From Cepaea nemoralis (Eukaryota; Mollusca; Gastropoda; Stylommatophora; Helicidae): a stretch of DNA of 64,000 bases. The position numbers were made by a program, and so were the translations under genes. How positions within the stretch are numbered: position 1 is the stretch's first letter; every line of letters starts with the position of its first letter. The stretch is taken from assembly GCA_014155875.1 (NCBI GenBank), contig JACEFZ010014620.1:28024-92023 (forward strand), in the 5' to 3' direction. Of this stretch, positions 10,501-20,222 are shown one piece after another. Under the pieces are notes generated by a model. The model ran no database searches, had not been told where the DNA came from, and saw nothing but the letters and a program-made list of their open reading frames with translations.

Positions 10501-10749
10501 TATATTTTTTTAGTTTGCATATCCCTTACAGGACGTTGCAGTCAACACCAGCATTTTTCAGCTGCTGTTGATGTACTAGGCAAGATTACGCTCAGCAGTT
10601 TGCCATTGCTTTCTGAGCGGCTGGCTCACATACCCCGTAAGTTACTGATGCGCAGAGAACCGCTACCAATTCTTGCGCACATCACATCACTCACGAGAGT
10701 ATACGGGATTACGGAGAAAGATGCTAACACCTAGGCCAGGGAGACCGGC
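10501..10749 (-). mobile_element. SINE-A inserted in RTE-A, 12-bp target duplication
   Basis: GCTATAAATATA at 10489-10500 is repeated at 10750-10761. Between them lies a SINE-A whose tRNA-like head is on the minus strand near 10749 and whose tail ends in a T-rich run on the plus strand near 10501. Body words CAGTCAACACCAGCATTTTT and CTTTCTGAGCGGCTGGCTCA are shared with the other SINE-A copies. The RTE-A reading resumes on both sides. Confidence 0.9.
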
Positions 10750-11269
10750 GCTATAAATATAGATTTAGATCATTCAGGAGGTATATCTCCAGTGTCAAAT
10801 ATTGTGTTCAGCAGTCTTGTGACTTGGTCTATTCCATATTTTTCTAACGCATTGACCATTTCTGTTGTGATTTTGTCTTGCCAGTTTTCATATGGTTAAG
10901 ACTATTCTGAACCTCCATCCTTAAATAAATTTTGTGGTTCTTCATTATTATTTGGAGTATTATATTGTTATTCTAATTTATCATTAAAGATATCTTTCAC
11001 ATAATCTGACCATGCATTTAAAATCTGATCTTTTTTCATTTATGATTTTGCCATCTCTAGTTTTTAATGCAACCCATTGATGTTTGTTTTCTTTTGTTAG
11101 TGATGTCATTAATTCTTTTGTGCATTAAATTGGCATTCCCGGTGTTGTGTTGATTTTCAACTTCCCTGCAATTTTCTTCAAACATTCCTTTTTATTTTTG
11201 CCTCTTTGCAAATTTCCTAATTTTCCTGTGAATCTCTTAATATTTTTCATGGTTATTATTGTTTTTTCA

Positions 11270-11756
11270 TACTGACCAATAAAAAGATATCAATTGAAAC
11301 GAGAAAAAGTGTTGAAGTGCTACATAGAACCTATACTTTGTATGGATGTGAAGCGTGGACAATGAGCAGTCAAGCTGAAAAACATCTGATGGCTGTGGAA
11401 ATGTGGTTTCTGGGGAAAATGCAAAGAATACCATGGACAGACAGAAAAATAAATGAACATATCCTTCAAGAAACAAATGAAGATCATAAACTGATTAGAG
11501 TCATTAGACGTAGACAGTCAAGATGTTTTGGGCATGTTATGAGAAGAAATGACCGTGAGAACTTGTTGACAACTGGCAAGATCGAAAGGAAGAGACCAAG
11601 GGGAAGACCAAGAAGTAAATACCTGGATGGCTTGGCCACATGGCATTGTCGAGACAGGAACACGGAGCCGATCCACGACTGTGTCGATCGAGTGAGATGA
11701 CAGAATATGACCGCCCACGCTTATCGGCATGGCACATGATGGATGGATGGATGGAT
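11270..11756 (+). mobile_element. RTE-A 3' end, inserted in opposite RTE-A copy
   Basis: Plus-strand coding from about 11275 to 11700: ISIETRK, then YGCEAWTMSSQAEKHLMAVE, FGHVMRRND and GRPRSKYLDGLATWH. It ends in a (GGAT)n tail at 11740-11755. The minus-strand copy resumes at 11757 (KKWMMEDILTLME coding). This is a 5'-truncated insertion of the same family into itself, in opposite orientation. The frame is nearly open but covers only the C-terminal part. Confidence 0.85.
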
Positions 11757-12261
11757 TATTTTTTCTTGTTATTTCCATGAGTGTTAAGATGTCTTCCATC
11801 ATCCATTTCTTAAGTCCAACTATCTTAAATTTTGGGATAGTTGTATTTGCAACCTTGCTGACTGAGTTCTTCAATATTTTTGATTGGTCACTGACATCTT
11901 GAAATAGAATTTCCAGATCAGCCAATGCATATCTTTTATTTACCTCTACGTTGAATTTATCTTTTATCTCCTCACTATTCAGTGCACATAGATCAAATTT
12001 CATGCTTCTTGTTGTATATTTGACCTTCTTTAATTTTATATGTATATTGCTTATGACTAATCTGTGGTCATTATAGCAGTCTGCATTTGGTAGTTTTTGC
12101 GACTTTTAAGGCATTTCAAAATCTTCTGTTGATGAGGATGTAATCAGTCAGGTTTCTGATCATCTATTCAGGACTCCTCCATGTGTATAATCTCCTTGGA
12201 TTTTGTTGATACCAGGTGTTTCCAATACTCATACCATGCTCTTTTGCCAACTGTGGGGGAT

Positions 12262-12411
12262 ATCTCTATCCTAGGCACACGAGTTGGGGGGAAAATCTCT
12301 ATCTTATGCTCACGAGTTGGGAGAAAAATCTTTATCTTAGGCTCAGGAGTTAGGAGACAAATCTCTATCTTAGGCTCACGAGTTGGGGGAAACATCTCTA
12401 TCTTAGGCGGT
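12262..12411 (+). repeat. 33-bp minisatellite, about 4.5 copies
   Basis: ATCTCTATCTTAGGCTCACG followed by AGTTGGGGGAAA repeats four and a half times at a 33-bp period. Because 33 is a multiple of three it stays open and would encode an ISILGSRVGGK-like 11-residue repeat. No start context or family supports a real protein. Confidence 0.85.
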
Positions 12412-12544
12412 TACCTCACATAGGTGTAGGGCCCAGAACATTGCAGTTGAAGACACAGTGAAAGTGAAAGAGATCAGGGCTGTGCTTTGACGAACAAAAA
12501 ACACAGCACCAGGGTCAGATGGTATAAGGTATGACGACATCAGT

Positions 12545-13474
12545 ATGTGTAATGACAACGAACTAGAGGAACTAGCAGATATGCACAACAGCAGCATAGG
12601 AAGTGCTAGCATCAAGGAAGAGTGGTTAAATAGCTATCTGATTCCCTTGCTGAAGCCTGGCAAAGACCACACAAAAATTCAGGGATATCTGGTAATAACC
12701 ATGCAGAATACAATAGGCAAGCTGCTAGAGACGTTAATTGCCAGGAAAATATCAAGTCAGCTAGAGAGGCAAGGTTGTTTCCCACCTACCCTTGGAGGAT
12801 ACCATCCAAACAGAGAAACCTGGGCCAATGCAGCAGGTTTTGCCCATGATGTCTATGAAGGTTTCCATTCAGGCATTGAAACATGTGCTGCGGGGATTGA
12901 TCTTGAGGATGCATACATCAGAGTACCATTGTATTTCTTAATGTTTCAGCTTCTTGAACTCAAGATAAGTCCATACCTCCTTAGTTGGATTGCCGCAGCC
13001 CTCTTCCAATGGAAAGTAGATTTTAGATGTGGCAGTTGGACTTCTGAACCAACAACAATATATCCGGGCCTACCACATGGATCATCATTATCTCCGGTGC
13101 TGTTCAACGCCTATACTATGAGAATCACCGGCGAGCAGATCAGAGGACCAAGGAGGACATTGCCATATGCCGACGATGTGTTAATGTATAGCCAGGGTAA
13201 GATTAGAGATCAGGTTGCTATGGATCTACAAACAGAACTAAATCGCATAAGCACTTGGTGTGTGGAATCTAGGGCAGTGGTCAATCCAACGAAGGCAGCA
13301 GTGACATGGTTCTCTTTGAATAACCATAATGTCAACACTCCAACACCAACTGTAAATCTGTGTGCAGAGATGGTGGAAAGAACACAAGCAATGAACTACC
13401 TGGAGATACGATTTGATCGAAGCCTTGCTTATCATGAGAACATAGACCGGGTGATATACCAAAGACCAAACTGA
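12545..13474 (+). pseudogene. I-RH reverse transcriptase domain
   Basis: A 309-residue open frame with RT blocks in order: YLIPLLKPGKD (about residues 31-41), GKLLETLIARKI, GGYHPNRETWANAA, GIDLEDAYIRVP, YPGLPHGSSLSPVLFNAY, then the catalytic PYADDVLMYSQG with both Asp intact (about residues 209-217), and a thumb ending EIRFDRSLAYHENI. The first catalytic Asp motif reads DLEDAY. The frame continues beyond a shift at 13474 as SSAIYVSYMRRLVMSVLEY. It is the best preserved RT of this family here, yet lacks an intact full protein. Confidence 0.85.
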
Positions 13475-14640
13475 GCAGCGCCATCTATGTCTCCTATATG
13501 AGGCGACTGGTCATGTCTGTTTTGGAGTATGTGATGGCGATACTGACTATCAGCCGTAAGCAAATGGAAAGGATTGAAAGGATACAGAATGAAGCTATGT
13601 GTATTATTTTTGGATGTATAAGAGATACAGCATGCAGGGCGATGGATGCGCTGTCTTCTTAATTTTCTAACCATTGGGTACAGAATTCAGATTTGCAGAG
13701 CATGTGCCGACCTCAGAGTCAACGCAAACACACAACATCCACTGCACAGTGAAATTAAGAAGGTAAAGGGCAGCAGGTTAAAAAGAGGAAAGTCATGGAT
13801 GGGTGAAGCTGAAGACATTCTTCAACAGGTGTGTTCACTTGAAGACTTAGAATCTGGCAAGGAGTGGGTACAAATGCCAACAGATTTCTGTACGTCCTTT
13901 TCAGTTTTGCATCCAACTAGACAGAAATTGCAGGCAAGAAAATCCGGCTGCTGTGGATGCAGAAGTACTGGCTTTGATTTTCGAGAATTCTTTGGAGGGT
14001 GATGCTGTCATTTACACAGATGGGTCGGTCGAGTGAGAAGTTCATGGGCTTTTGTGGCTCAGGCCGGAGGGAGAATTGTGAAGGCAGATTCTGGTGCTTT
14101 TGCTTTGACCACAAGTAGCCATGACTATGGAAGTCATGGCAGTAAGTAAAGCTGTAACATGGCTCAAGACACAGGTATTCACTAGGGCATGTTTCCTTAG
14201 TGACTCAATGAGCATGCTCAAGAAGACAGATCGGGGTGGATCCGAAGAGAGTGGTTGCTGTCTCTGGAGCGGTCTCGACTGGCAAAGATTAGTTTCATTT
14301 TCGTGCCAGGGCATGCGGGTCTACGAAGAAATTGCAGGTAAGGCTACTGTGGAAGGCGGACGAACCATGGACCAGGCTGACATTCTGAATGTTCTACAAG
14401 AAGTAAATCGTTCGCAAGAACCAAGTGATGACTGAATCTACAACCATGGTCAAGCTGCGAGAACAGTAAGTTAAAAGAGGGGTGGCAAAACAAGAACACT
14501 ACGCGGGAAGCCAAAGACGATTAATAAACCAACACAGAACTGGTGTCGTCAGTCGCTACACGCTACAGGATTTACTGAGGAGGGGATCCGAGCACTTATG
14601 GATGAATGTTTCGATGTGCAATGAGGATGATCTGTCGAAC
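13475..14640 (+). pseudogene. I-RH thumb, RNase H and C-terminal debris
   Basis: Several frames carry recognisable pieces: ERIERIQNEAMCIIFGCIRD (13570-13630), a weak RNase H region with FTQMGRSSE-like DGS remnant near 14020 and a VMAVSKAVTWLKTQVF-like helix near 14130, and the terminal RRLINQHRTG block near 14515. RNase H would remove RNA during element replication. Multiple stops and frameshifts. Confidence 0.6.
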
Positions 14641-15090
14641 TACTTCAATAGGATCTGCTGGCCACTCCCAACACTCACGTCCCAATGTGATTATAACCCC
14701 ACATGTCTGAATTGGGCACTGACCCACTGCTTGCCTCTGCCAATCTTCTCAAGTGGGCACACTTCCCTGATGGTATCTTCTGCCTGAGCCATCCATGATC
14801 TTCCTCTTAACAGCCTGTGGCCCTTGACTGCATAAGGAAATAATGCAGGAGGTGCTCCTTGTCTGCAGTTACCTTGGGGTATGACCTTGCCTACAACACT
14901 TTGAGTCTGTCTGCAATGGTCGGTAGCTCCAGGATGTATTAAATATGCACTATTTGTGTCCCTTGTACACCCTAGAATCACACTCATGGCTTCATTCCGT
15001 ATGCGCTCTAGTTTCACTAGCTGACTCTTGAAGACAGTGATTATTCCTAGTCCATACTCTACCACTGAAATGATCAAGTTGTTTTCCTTT
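14640..15090 (-). mobile_element. I-RH fragment, minus strand
   Basis: The frame from 15077 to 14691 encodes MIISVVEYGLGIITVFKSQL, VKLERIRNEAMSVILGCTRD, then WMAQAEDTIREVCPLEKIGR. This is the segment between RT thumb and RNase H of the I-RH family, and it aligns with 52531-53150 and 49760-50005. Both ends are missing. Confidence 0.75.
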
Positions 15091-15199
15091 CTAAATATTC
15101 CTAAAGCTTAACAGCAACGATCTTCTCCAGCATCTTGCCAAAAATGTTCTGTAGGGTGATAATCCTGAACCCATTGAGCTTTCAAAAATCTTTTCCTGG

Positions 15200-15305
15200 C
15201 TTAGGAAGATTGACTACACAAAGGCTTTGGATAAAGTAAAACATATGAACATGATGAGGATGCTTGCAGATCTATTAATTGATGAGAAAGACCTTCATCA
15301 TCACC
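15200..15305 (+). pseudogene. RTE RT scrap
   Basis: A short stretch encodes IDYTKALDKVKHMNMMRMLA, the motif around the first catalytic Asp of RTE-A reverse transcriptase. It is flanked by unrelated or RTE-B sequence. Confidence 0.6.
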
Positions 15306-15567
15306 AAATGCTATGCCGGCTCTCCACAGATCTCGGTCTTTGGTTTTCTGGATCAACTAAACTGTTGATATTCCTTCATGCCACCGTCTCAATCCATCCA
15401 GCATAATTTCTCTTGGTCCACCTTTGCCTCACTTCCCCTCGATCTTTCCAGTTGTCACGATGTTCTCCAATGCCTCTCTTCATGTCATGACCAAAAGAAG
15501 CTGTTTGTCTCTTTCTTATTGTTGTATGAGTAAATGAATGGTCATTATCATTCTTGATGGACAAACA

Positions 15568-15604
15568 ACACACACACACACACATACACACACACACACA
15601 CACT
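15568..15604 (+). repeat. (CA)n microsatellite
   Basis: CACACACA run with one TA interruption, expanded within the C-terminal RTE-B coding region. Confidence 0.9.
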
Positions 15605-15736
15605 ATTGTTGTATATAATGTTCTAGTTTCATTAGCCTCTTTCAGGCAGTCGTTGTTAGTTACTTTTGCATTCCAAGAAATTCGCAACATTTGTCTCGGG
15701 AACCAAATCTCTATTGCTTTCAATCTCTTCCTAATT

Positions 15737-15985
15737 TAAATATTGAGCACAACCCACTACTGGCAACGCCGATCGCATTCTGGTGTGAACCTAAGGCCTA
15801 TCCACGTCAATATGGAAGCACTATACTCGAGTTTCGCCCTCGTTTGAGCTCATCAGTAGTGCATATCCCTGACCGGATCCGGAAACAGTCCCGGATCACG
15901 CGTGTGAAGCGGGTGTGTAACCACGCGGCACACACTGGACACACCAAATTATCACAACAGAACATCACAACGCTACCCATCGTAT
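15737..15985 (-). mobile_element. SINE-like insertion with hammerhead ribozyme
   Basis: Compared with the undamaged RTE-B text at 25178-25200 (CTTCCTAATTTGTTCATTTA), this copy has about 250 extra bases between CTTCCTAATTT and TTGTTCATTTA. Read on the minus strand, the insert has a tRNA-like stretch (GTGCCGCGTGG as an A-box candidate, a CCCGCTTCACACGCG loop and GTTTCCGGATCC as a B-box candidate), then a complete type I hammerhead, then a GC-rich body ending GGGTTGTGCTCAATATTT. No protein is encoded. A clear target duplication could not be set. A retrozyme-like or SINE-ribozyme fusion fits best. Confidence 0.7.
15818..15862 (-). ncRNA. Type I hammerhead ribozyme
   Basis: All invariant parts are present on the minus strand, in order: stem I strand GCACTA (15862-15857), CTGATGA (15856-15850), stem II GCTC...GGGC closing an AAACGA loop, GAAA (15835-15832 region), a very short stem III formed by AC/GT around TCGA, the cleavage triplet GTA ending at 15824, and the returning stem I strand TAGTGC (15823-15818). 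Stem I pairs perfectly over six bases. Short stem III is typical of animal type I hammerheads. Predicted cleavage is between 15824 and 15823 on the minus transcript. It should self-cut and may process tandem or read-through SINE RNA. Confidence 0.82.
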
Positions 15986-16085
15986 TGTTCATTTACATTC
16001 CAAGATTCACAACCATACTGCAAAACAGGTTCTATATAGCACTTCAGCACTCTCTTACATTCAATAATAGTGACTTATTGCTTAA

Positions 16086-17430
16086 CACTTTGCTGACCAG
16101 CAATCCGGAGCATTACTGTCTCTCATTACCAAGGGTGTTTGCGGATTTTTAAAAAAATGACTGGTTTTTAAATTAAATTCACTAAAAATTTAAAAACGAA
16201 CGTAGGGTGTTGAAATTTTCAGAGCACTGTTATGAATGGTTGTTACGCATAAATATATATGTTTTATGCAAATTTGTCACATGATCATGGCGGCCATCTT
16301 GAATTTGTTCTATTTATAGAAAAATTAGATGATGTTTTAAAATCATCATCTTTTCATATTTTTTAGTGAATGTTTTCAAAGTAAAAGCTATAAAATGTCA
16401 GGGACATGGTTGGCAATGAATAAAATAAGCTCAATATATGAGCACTAATTTAACGGAACACTTTGTTGACCAACAATCCGGAGCATTATTCTCTCCGATT
16501 ACCAAGGGTGTTTGCGGATTTTTTTTAAAATGACTGGTTTTTAAATTAACTTCACTAAAAATTTAAAAACGAACGTAGGGTGTTGAAATTTTCAGAGCAC
16601 TGTTATGAATGGTTGTTACGCATAAATATATATGTTTTATGCAAATTTGTCACATGGTCATGGCGGCCATCTTGAATTTGTATGGCTATCTATAGAAAAA
16701 TTAGATGATGTTTTAAAATCATCATCTTTTCATATTTTTTAGTGAATGTTTTCAAAGTAAAAGCTATAAAATGTTAGGGACATGGTTGGCAATGAATAAA
16801 ATAAGCTCAATATGAGCACAAATTTAACGGAACACTTTGTTGACCAACAATCCGGAGCATTATTGTCTCCTATTACCAAGGGTGTTTGCGGATTTAAAAA
16901 AAATATGACTGGTTTTTAAATTAAATTCACTAAAAATTTAAAACTGAACGTAGGGTGTTGAAATTTTCAGAGCACTGTTATGAATGGTTGTTACACATAA
17001 AAAAATATGTTTTATGCAAATTTGTCACATGATCATGGTGACCATCTTGAATTTGTATGGCTATTTATAGAAAAATTAGATGATGTTTTAAAACCATCAT
17101 CTTTTCATATTTTTTAGTGAATGTTTTCAAAATAAAAGCTATAAAATGTTATTGACATGGTTGGCAATGAATAAAATAAGCTCAATATGAGCACTAATTT
17201 AATGGAACACTTTGTTGACCAACAATCCGGAGCATTATTGTCTCCGATTACCAAGGGTGTTTGCGGATTTTAAAAAATATGACTGGTTTTTAAATTAAAT
17301 TCACTAAAAATTTAAAAGCGAACGTAGGGTGTTGAAATTTTCAGAGCACTGTTATAAATGGTTGTTACGCATAAAAAAATGTTTTATGCAAATTTGTCAC
17401 ATGATCATGGCGGCCATCTTGGAAAGTGAA
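16086..17430. repeat. Four ~370-bp subterminal repeats of piggyBac
   Basis: The unit starts with ACTTTGTTGACCAACAATCC, a version of the transposon terminus itself. It runs through CAAGGGTGTTTGCGGATTT, GAACGTAGGGTGTTGAAATT, CATGGCGGCCATCTT and an ATTAGATGATGTTTTAAAA/TCATCATC hairpin-like stretch. Units start near 16086, 16459, 16831 and 17206; the fourth is cut at about 17425. Copies differ by a few percent. No coding sense. Confidence 0.9.
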
Positions 17431-17518
17431 AAATAAAAATTGTTCATTTCTACACTGTGTTGTGGATTTTGTTTGGTGTGTTGTGTCTGTGTTATTAGTA
17501 ATTAGTATTTGTAAATTC

Positions 17519-17672
17519 CCCCGGGAAGGTTAACCCGGTCAACAAATGCCTGCAGAAGTCGGATGTGTCTGCCTAACGGCCTAATATCGCAAGAACGCAG
17601 CTCTGCTGTAAACAGGCACAACGCAATCACGTCCGAAAAAAGAAACTCCGGATGAACGCAGAAGAAGAAGAA
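17519..17672 (+). mobile_element. SINE-B inserted in piggyBac
   Basis: Starts with the CCGGGAAGGTTAACCCGG head (first bases shared with the flank) and ends in (GAA)n. GTATTTGTAAATTC at 17505-17518 recurs at 17673-17686, a 13- to 14-bp target duplication. Nearly identical in layout to the copy at 7000-7145. Confidence 0.9.
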
Positions 17673-17689
17673 GTATTTGTAAATTCTTA

Positions 17690-18240
17690 CCTGTCTCCTT
17701 CATTAATTGGGGTTGAAGTTATAGCTGTAGACCTCTGCAAGACTCTTTGTCTGGAATGTTGATAATCCTCAACCGTGTGGTATACACAAAACACAGGATG
17801 ATCTGCCTTTTTCTGTTTCAGATGTTTTTTCTTCAACATATCAGGAAAATGCTTTCTATGTTAACATACTGTTCCACATGCACCAATCTGCATTTCTTTC
17901 AGTTTTTGAAATAAAGCTAGGCTTGAATAAAAGCTGTCACAATAGAGAATATGTCCTTTGGAGCCATATCCATCAAGAAGATGTTTCACAACTTTGGAAG
18001 TTGTCCCAACACAACCTTCATTATTTGCCTTTCCAGTGTAAATCTCTGGTTTCAGGCAGTACTAGGTTTTGGCATCAGTAAGTACAAATAATTTGAATCC
18101 CCACTTTGTCGGCTTTGCTGGCAGGTATTGCTTGAATATATCCTGCCTTTGAACCTCACCATGGATTCGTCTATTGATAACTCCCGTCCCAGTGTGTAGT
18201 GTTTCATGTATGTAGGCAATATGATGTCTAGTAGGGGTCT
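17690..18240 (-). pseudogene. Chimeric partial duplicate of piggyBac transposase
   Basis: 17695-17785 matches 18243-18335 (C-terminal coding), and 17786-18240 matches about 18905-19375 (catalytic core). The join skips the roughly 570 bases between them. So an internally deleted transposase copy lies directly beside the larger one, head to tail. It carries the coding for DGYGSKGHILYCDSFYSS-like and FKQYLPAKPTKWGFKLFV residues with single-base changes. It cannot make transposase. Confidence 0.8.
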
Positions 18241-20072
18241 GAGCTGTCTCCTTCACTAATTGGGGTTGAAGTTGTAGCTGTAGACCTCTGCAAGGGTCTT
18301 TGTCTGGAACGTTGATAATCCTCAACTGTGTGGTATAACTTGAAACATGGTGTCAGGCATAGAGGTGTATTGCAATCTGGGCAGTACATGCAAGTCTGGC
18401 TTCTTTTACCTGCATCCTTACAAACTTTACAGTCTGGTTTGTACCTTGGTCTTTCATACTTTTGAATAAAATGGCGCTCAGTAAGTCGTGATGACGTGAC
18501 TTGTGGTCTTGAAGGTGTTGCATTGCGCCGAAGAACAGCAGGTCCAATAAGAGCAAGACTGACATCCTGCCTAAACTTCTTTGCAGTGATCTTATTTGTA
18601 GAGTTGGCAGTGTTGTAGATTATATGCCCATTGACCAGAGCAGTTTCAACTAGACAATGGTATAATGGCAGGTACCATTTATAGGATCTATGTGGAAAGG
18701 GGTAGCTTGCACTCAGTTGGCCGAAGTGATCGACACCGCCCATACTTTTATTGTATTTTTCTGCAAGCACTGGCTTGTTTATTATTCTGCCCTCTGGAAT
18801 TCCCCTTTTCCTGACTGTCTTTTCCATAACATCATTGGAGTGAACTGTAGATATCAGGGTAACTCTCTTAGTGTCATGCCAGGTAACGGCCAACATGCAA
18901 TTATCTTCTGTAACACAAAACACAGGATGATCTGCCTTTTTCAGTTTCAGTTGTTTTTTCTTCAACATATCAGGAAAATGCTTTCTATTTTCACATACTG
19001 TTCCACATGCACCAATCTGCATTTCTTTCAGTTCTTGAAATAAAGCTGGGCTTGAATAAAAGCTGTCACAATAGAGAATATGTCCTTTGGAGCCATATCC
19101 ATCAAGAAGATGTTTCACAACTTTGGAAGTTGTCCCAACACAACCTTCATTATTTGCCTTTCCAGTGTAAATCTCTAGTTTCAGGCAGTACTGGGTTTTG
19201 GCATCAGTAAGTACAAATAATTTGAATCCCCACTTTGTCGGCTTTGCTGGCAGGTATTGCTTGAAATATATCCTGCCTTTGAACCTCACCATGGATTCGT
19301 CTATTGATAACTCCCGTCCCGGTGTGTAGTGTTTCCTGTATGTAGGCAATATGATGTCTAGTAGGGGTCTGAGCTTGAACAAGGGGTCATACCCAGGCTG
19401 TCCTCTTTCAATTCTATAATCATTATTGTTGAAATGAAGATTTCTGTGAAGCTGTTGGTATCTGTTCCAACTCATGGCCTTCGAATATGCTGTTTCATTC
19501 AGCCAAAAATTCTTAGACCAGTAGTCTGAAACTGCTGGTTTACAGCACATTCCCATAGCTATCTGAAGGCCTATGAATGCAGAAATTTCAACTGCATCAG
19601 TATGATCCCAAGTAAGCTTTTTGTACTTGGCATTTCCTGTGTACTGAGCGAGGTGATTTTCACCATACCTGTTGACTTCACATGTGATCACATCTATGGC
19701 AGTGTCAGGGGAAAAAAGCTTGAAAAATCAATGGGCATAAACCCAGTTGTGTCTGACGTGACATCTTGTTCTTCTTCGTATTGAGGAATATTGTTGAGCT
19801 CAATACGTTCATTTTGAAGAGCCTTTCTCCATTTCGAAACATAATTTTCAGCTGAAGAAATGTTCTGGTCTCTTGTGCCACGCCTACTTCTTTCTTCAGA
19901 AGTACCTTCATCACCTCCATCTACCAACTTCTACATCGTTGTCACTGTTTTCAGTCACACTATCATTCACTTCAGCATCTCTGCTTTGCCAGAAAACATC
20001 ACTTTCAGCTCCAAATTTGCTGGCAGAGTCATAATCCTCTATATTTCTATCCTGGTCTTCAGCATCGGACAT
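18228..20072 (-). pseudogene. piggyBac transposase (PGBD-type), frameshifted
   Basis: The N-terminal acidic part starts with Met at 20072 (MSDAEDQDRNIEDYDSASKF), shifts frame near 19925, runs on as a charged linker to 19710, and shifts again in a T6C4 run. The long frame 19691-18228 then carries the DDE core: NKYGENHL-like start, SIDESMVRFKGR, GFKLFVLTDAKTQY, LYCDSFYSSPALFQEL, MGGVDHFGQLSASYPF, and a C-terminal Cys-rich CKVCKDAGKRSQTCMYCPDC domain that binds metal in this family. The Asp residues of the usual DDD triad appear retained (DESM, DSFYSS, GGVDHF region). Normal family length is 550-600 residues, as here after allowing for the two frameshifts. piggyBac transposase cuts and pastes at TTAA. 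Confidence 0.88.
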
Positions 20073-20222
20073 GATGAAAATGCTGGAGTTTCAATTCTGA
20101 CAAAATTTAATAAATTCCACCACAAAACTCGCTGAAACTCGCTCAAATCGATATCTCGCATGGCACAGCCATTTTGAAATAAGGAAAACAACTGGATAAC
20201 GCCTGATTCGGTGGCTATCGGT

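Larger units (their letters stand above)
9086..12190 (-). mobile_element. RTE-A LINE copy, interrupted twice
   Basis: Minus-strand copy of the BovB-like RTE-A family. The order on the minus strand is the endonuclease end and EN-RT linker (12190-11757, 11260-10880), the RT start (10880-10762), the RT core (10488-10056), the thumb (9974-9774) and the C-terminal part (9566-9120), with a (ATTG)n-type 3' tail at 9088-9118. It is split by SINE-A (10501-10749) and by a plus-strand RTE-A tail (about 11270-11756). Many frameshifts; inactive. Confidence 0.8.
12430..14640 (+). mobile_element. I-RH LINE remnant (RT plus RNase H)
   Basis: Plus-strand copy of the I/Nimb-like family. It begins within the RT (TKNTAPGSDGI near 12500), continues through the complete RT palm to the thumb, then a degraded RNase H segment (about 13950-14330), and ends in a C-terminal RRLINQHRTGVVSRYTLQDL block (14505-14600). 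The 5' end and the usual (TCAA)n tail are absent. Scattered frameshifts after 13474 show it is dead. Confidence 0.8.
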
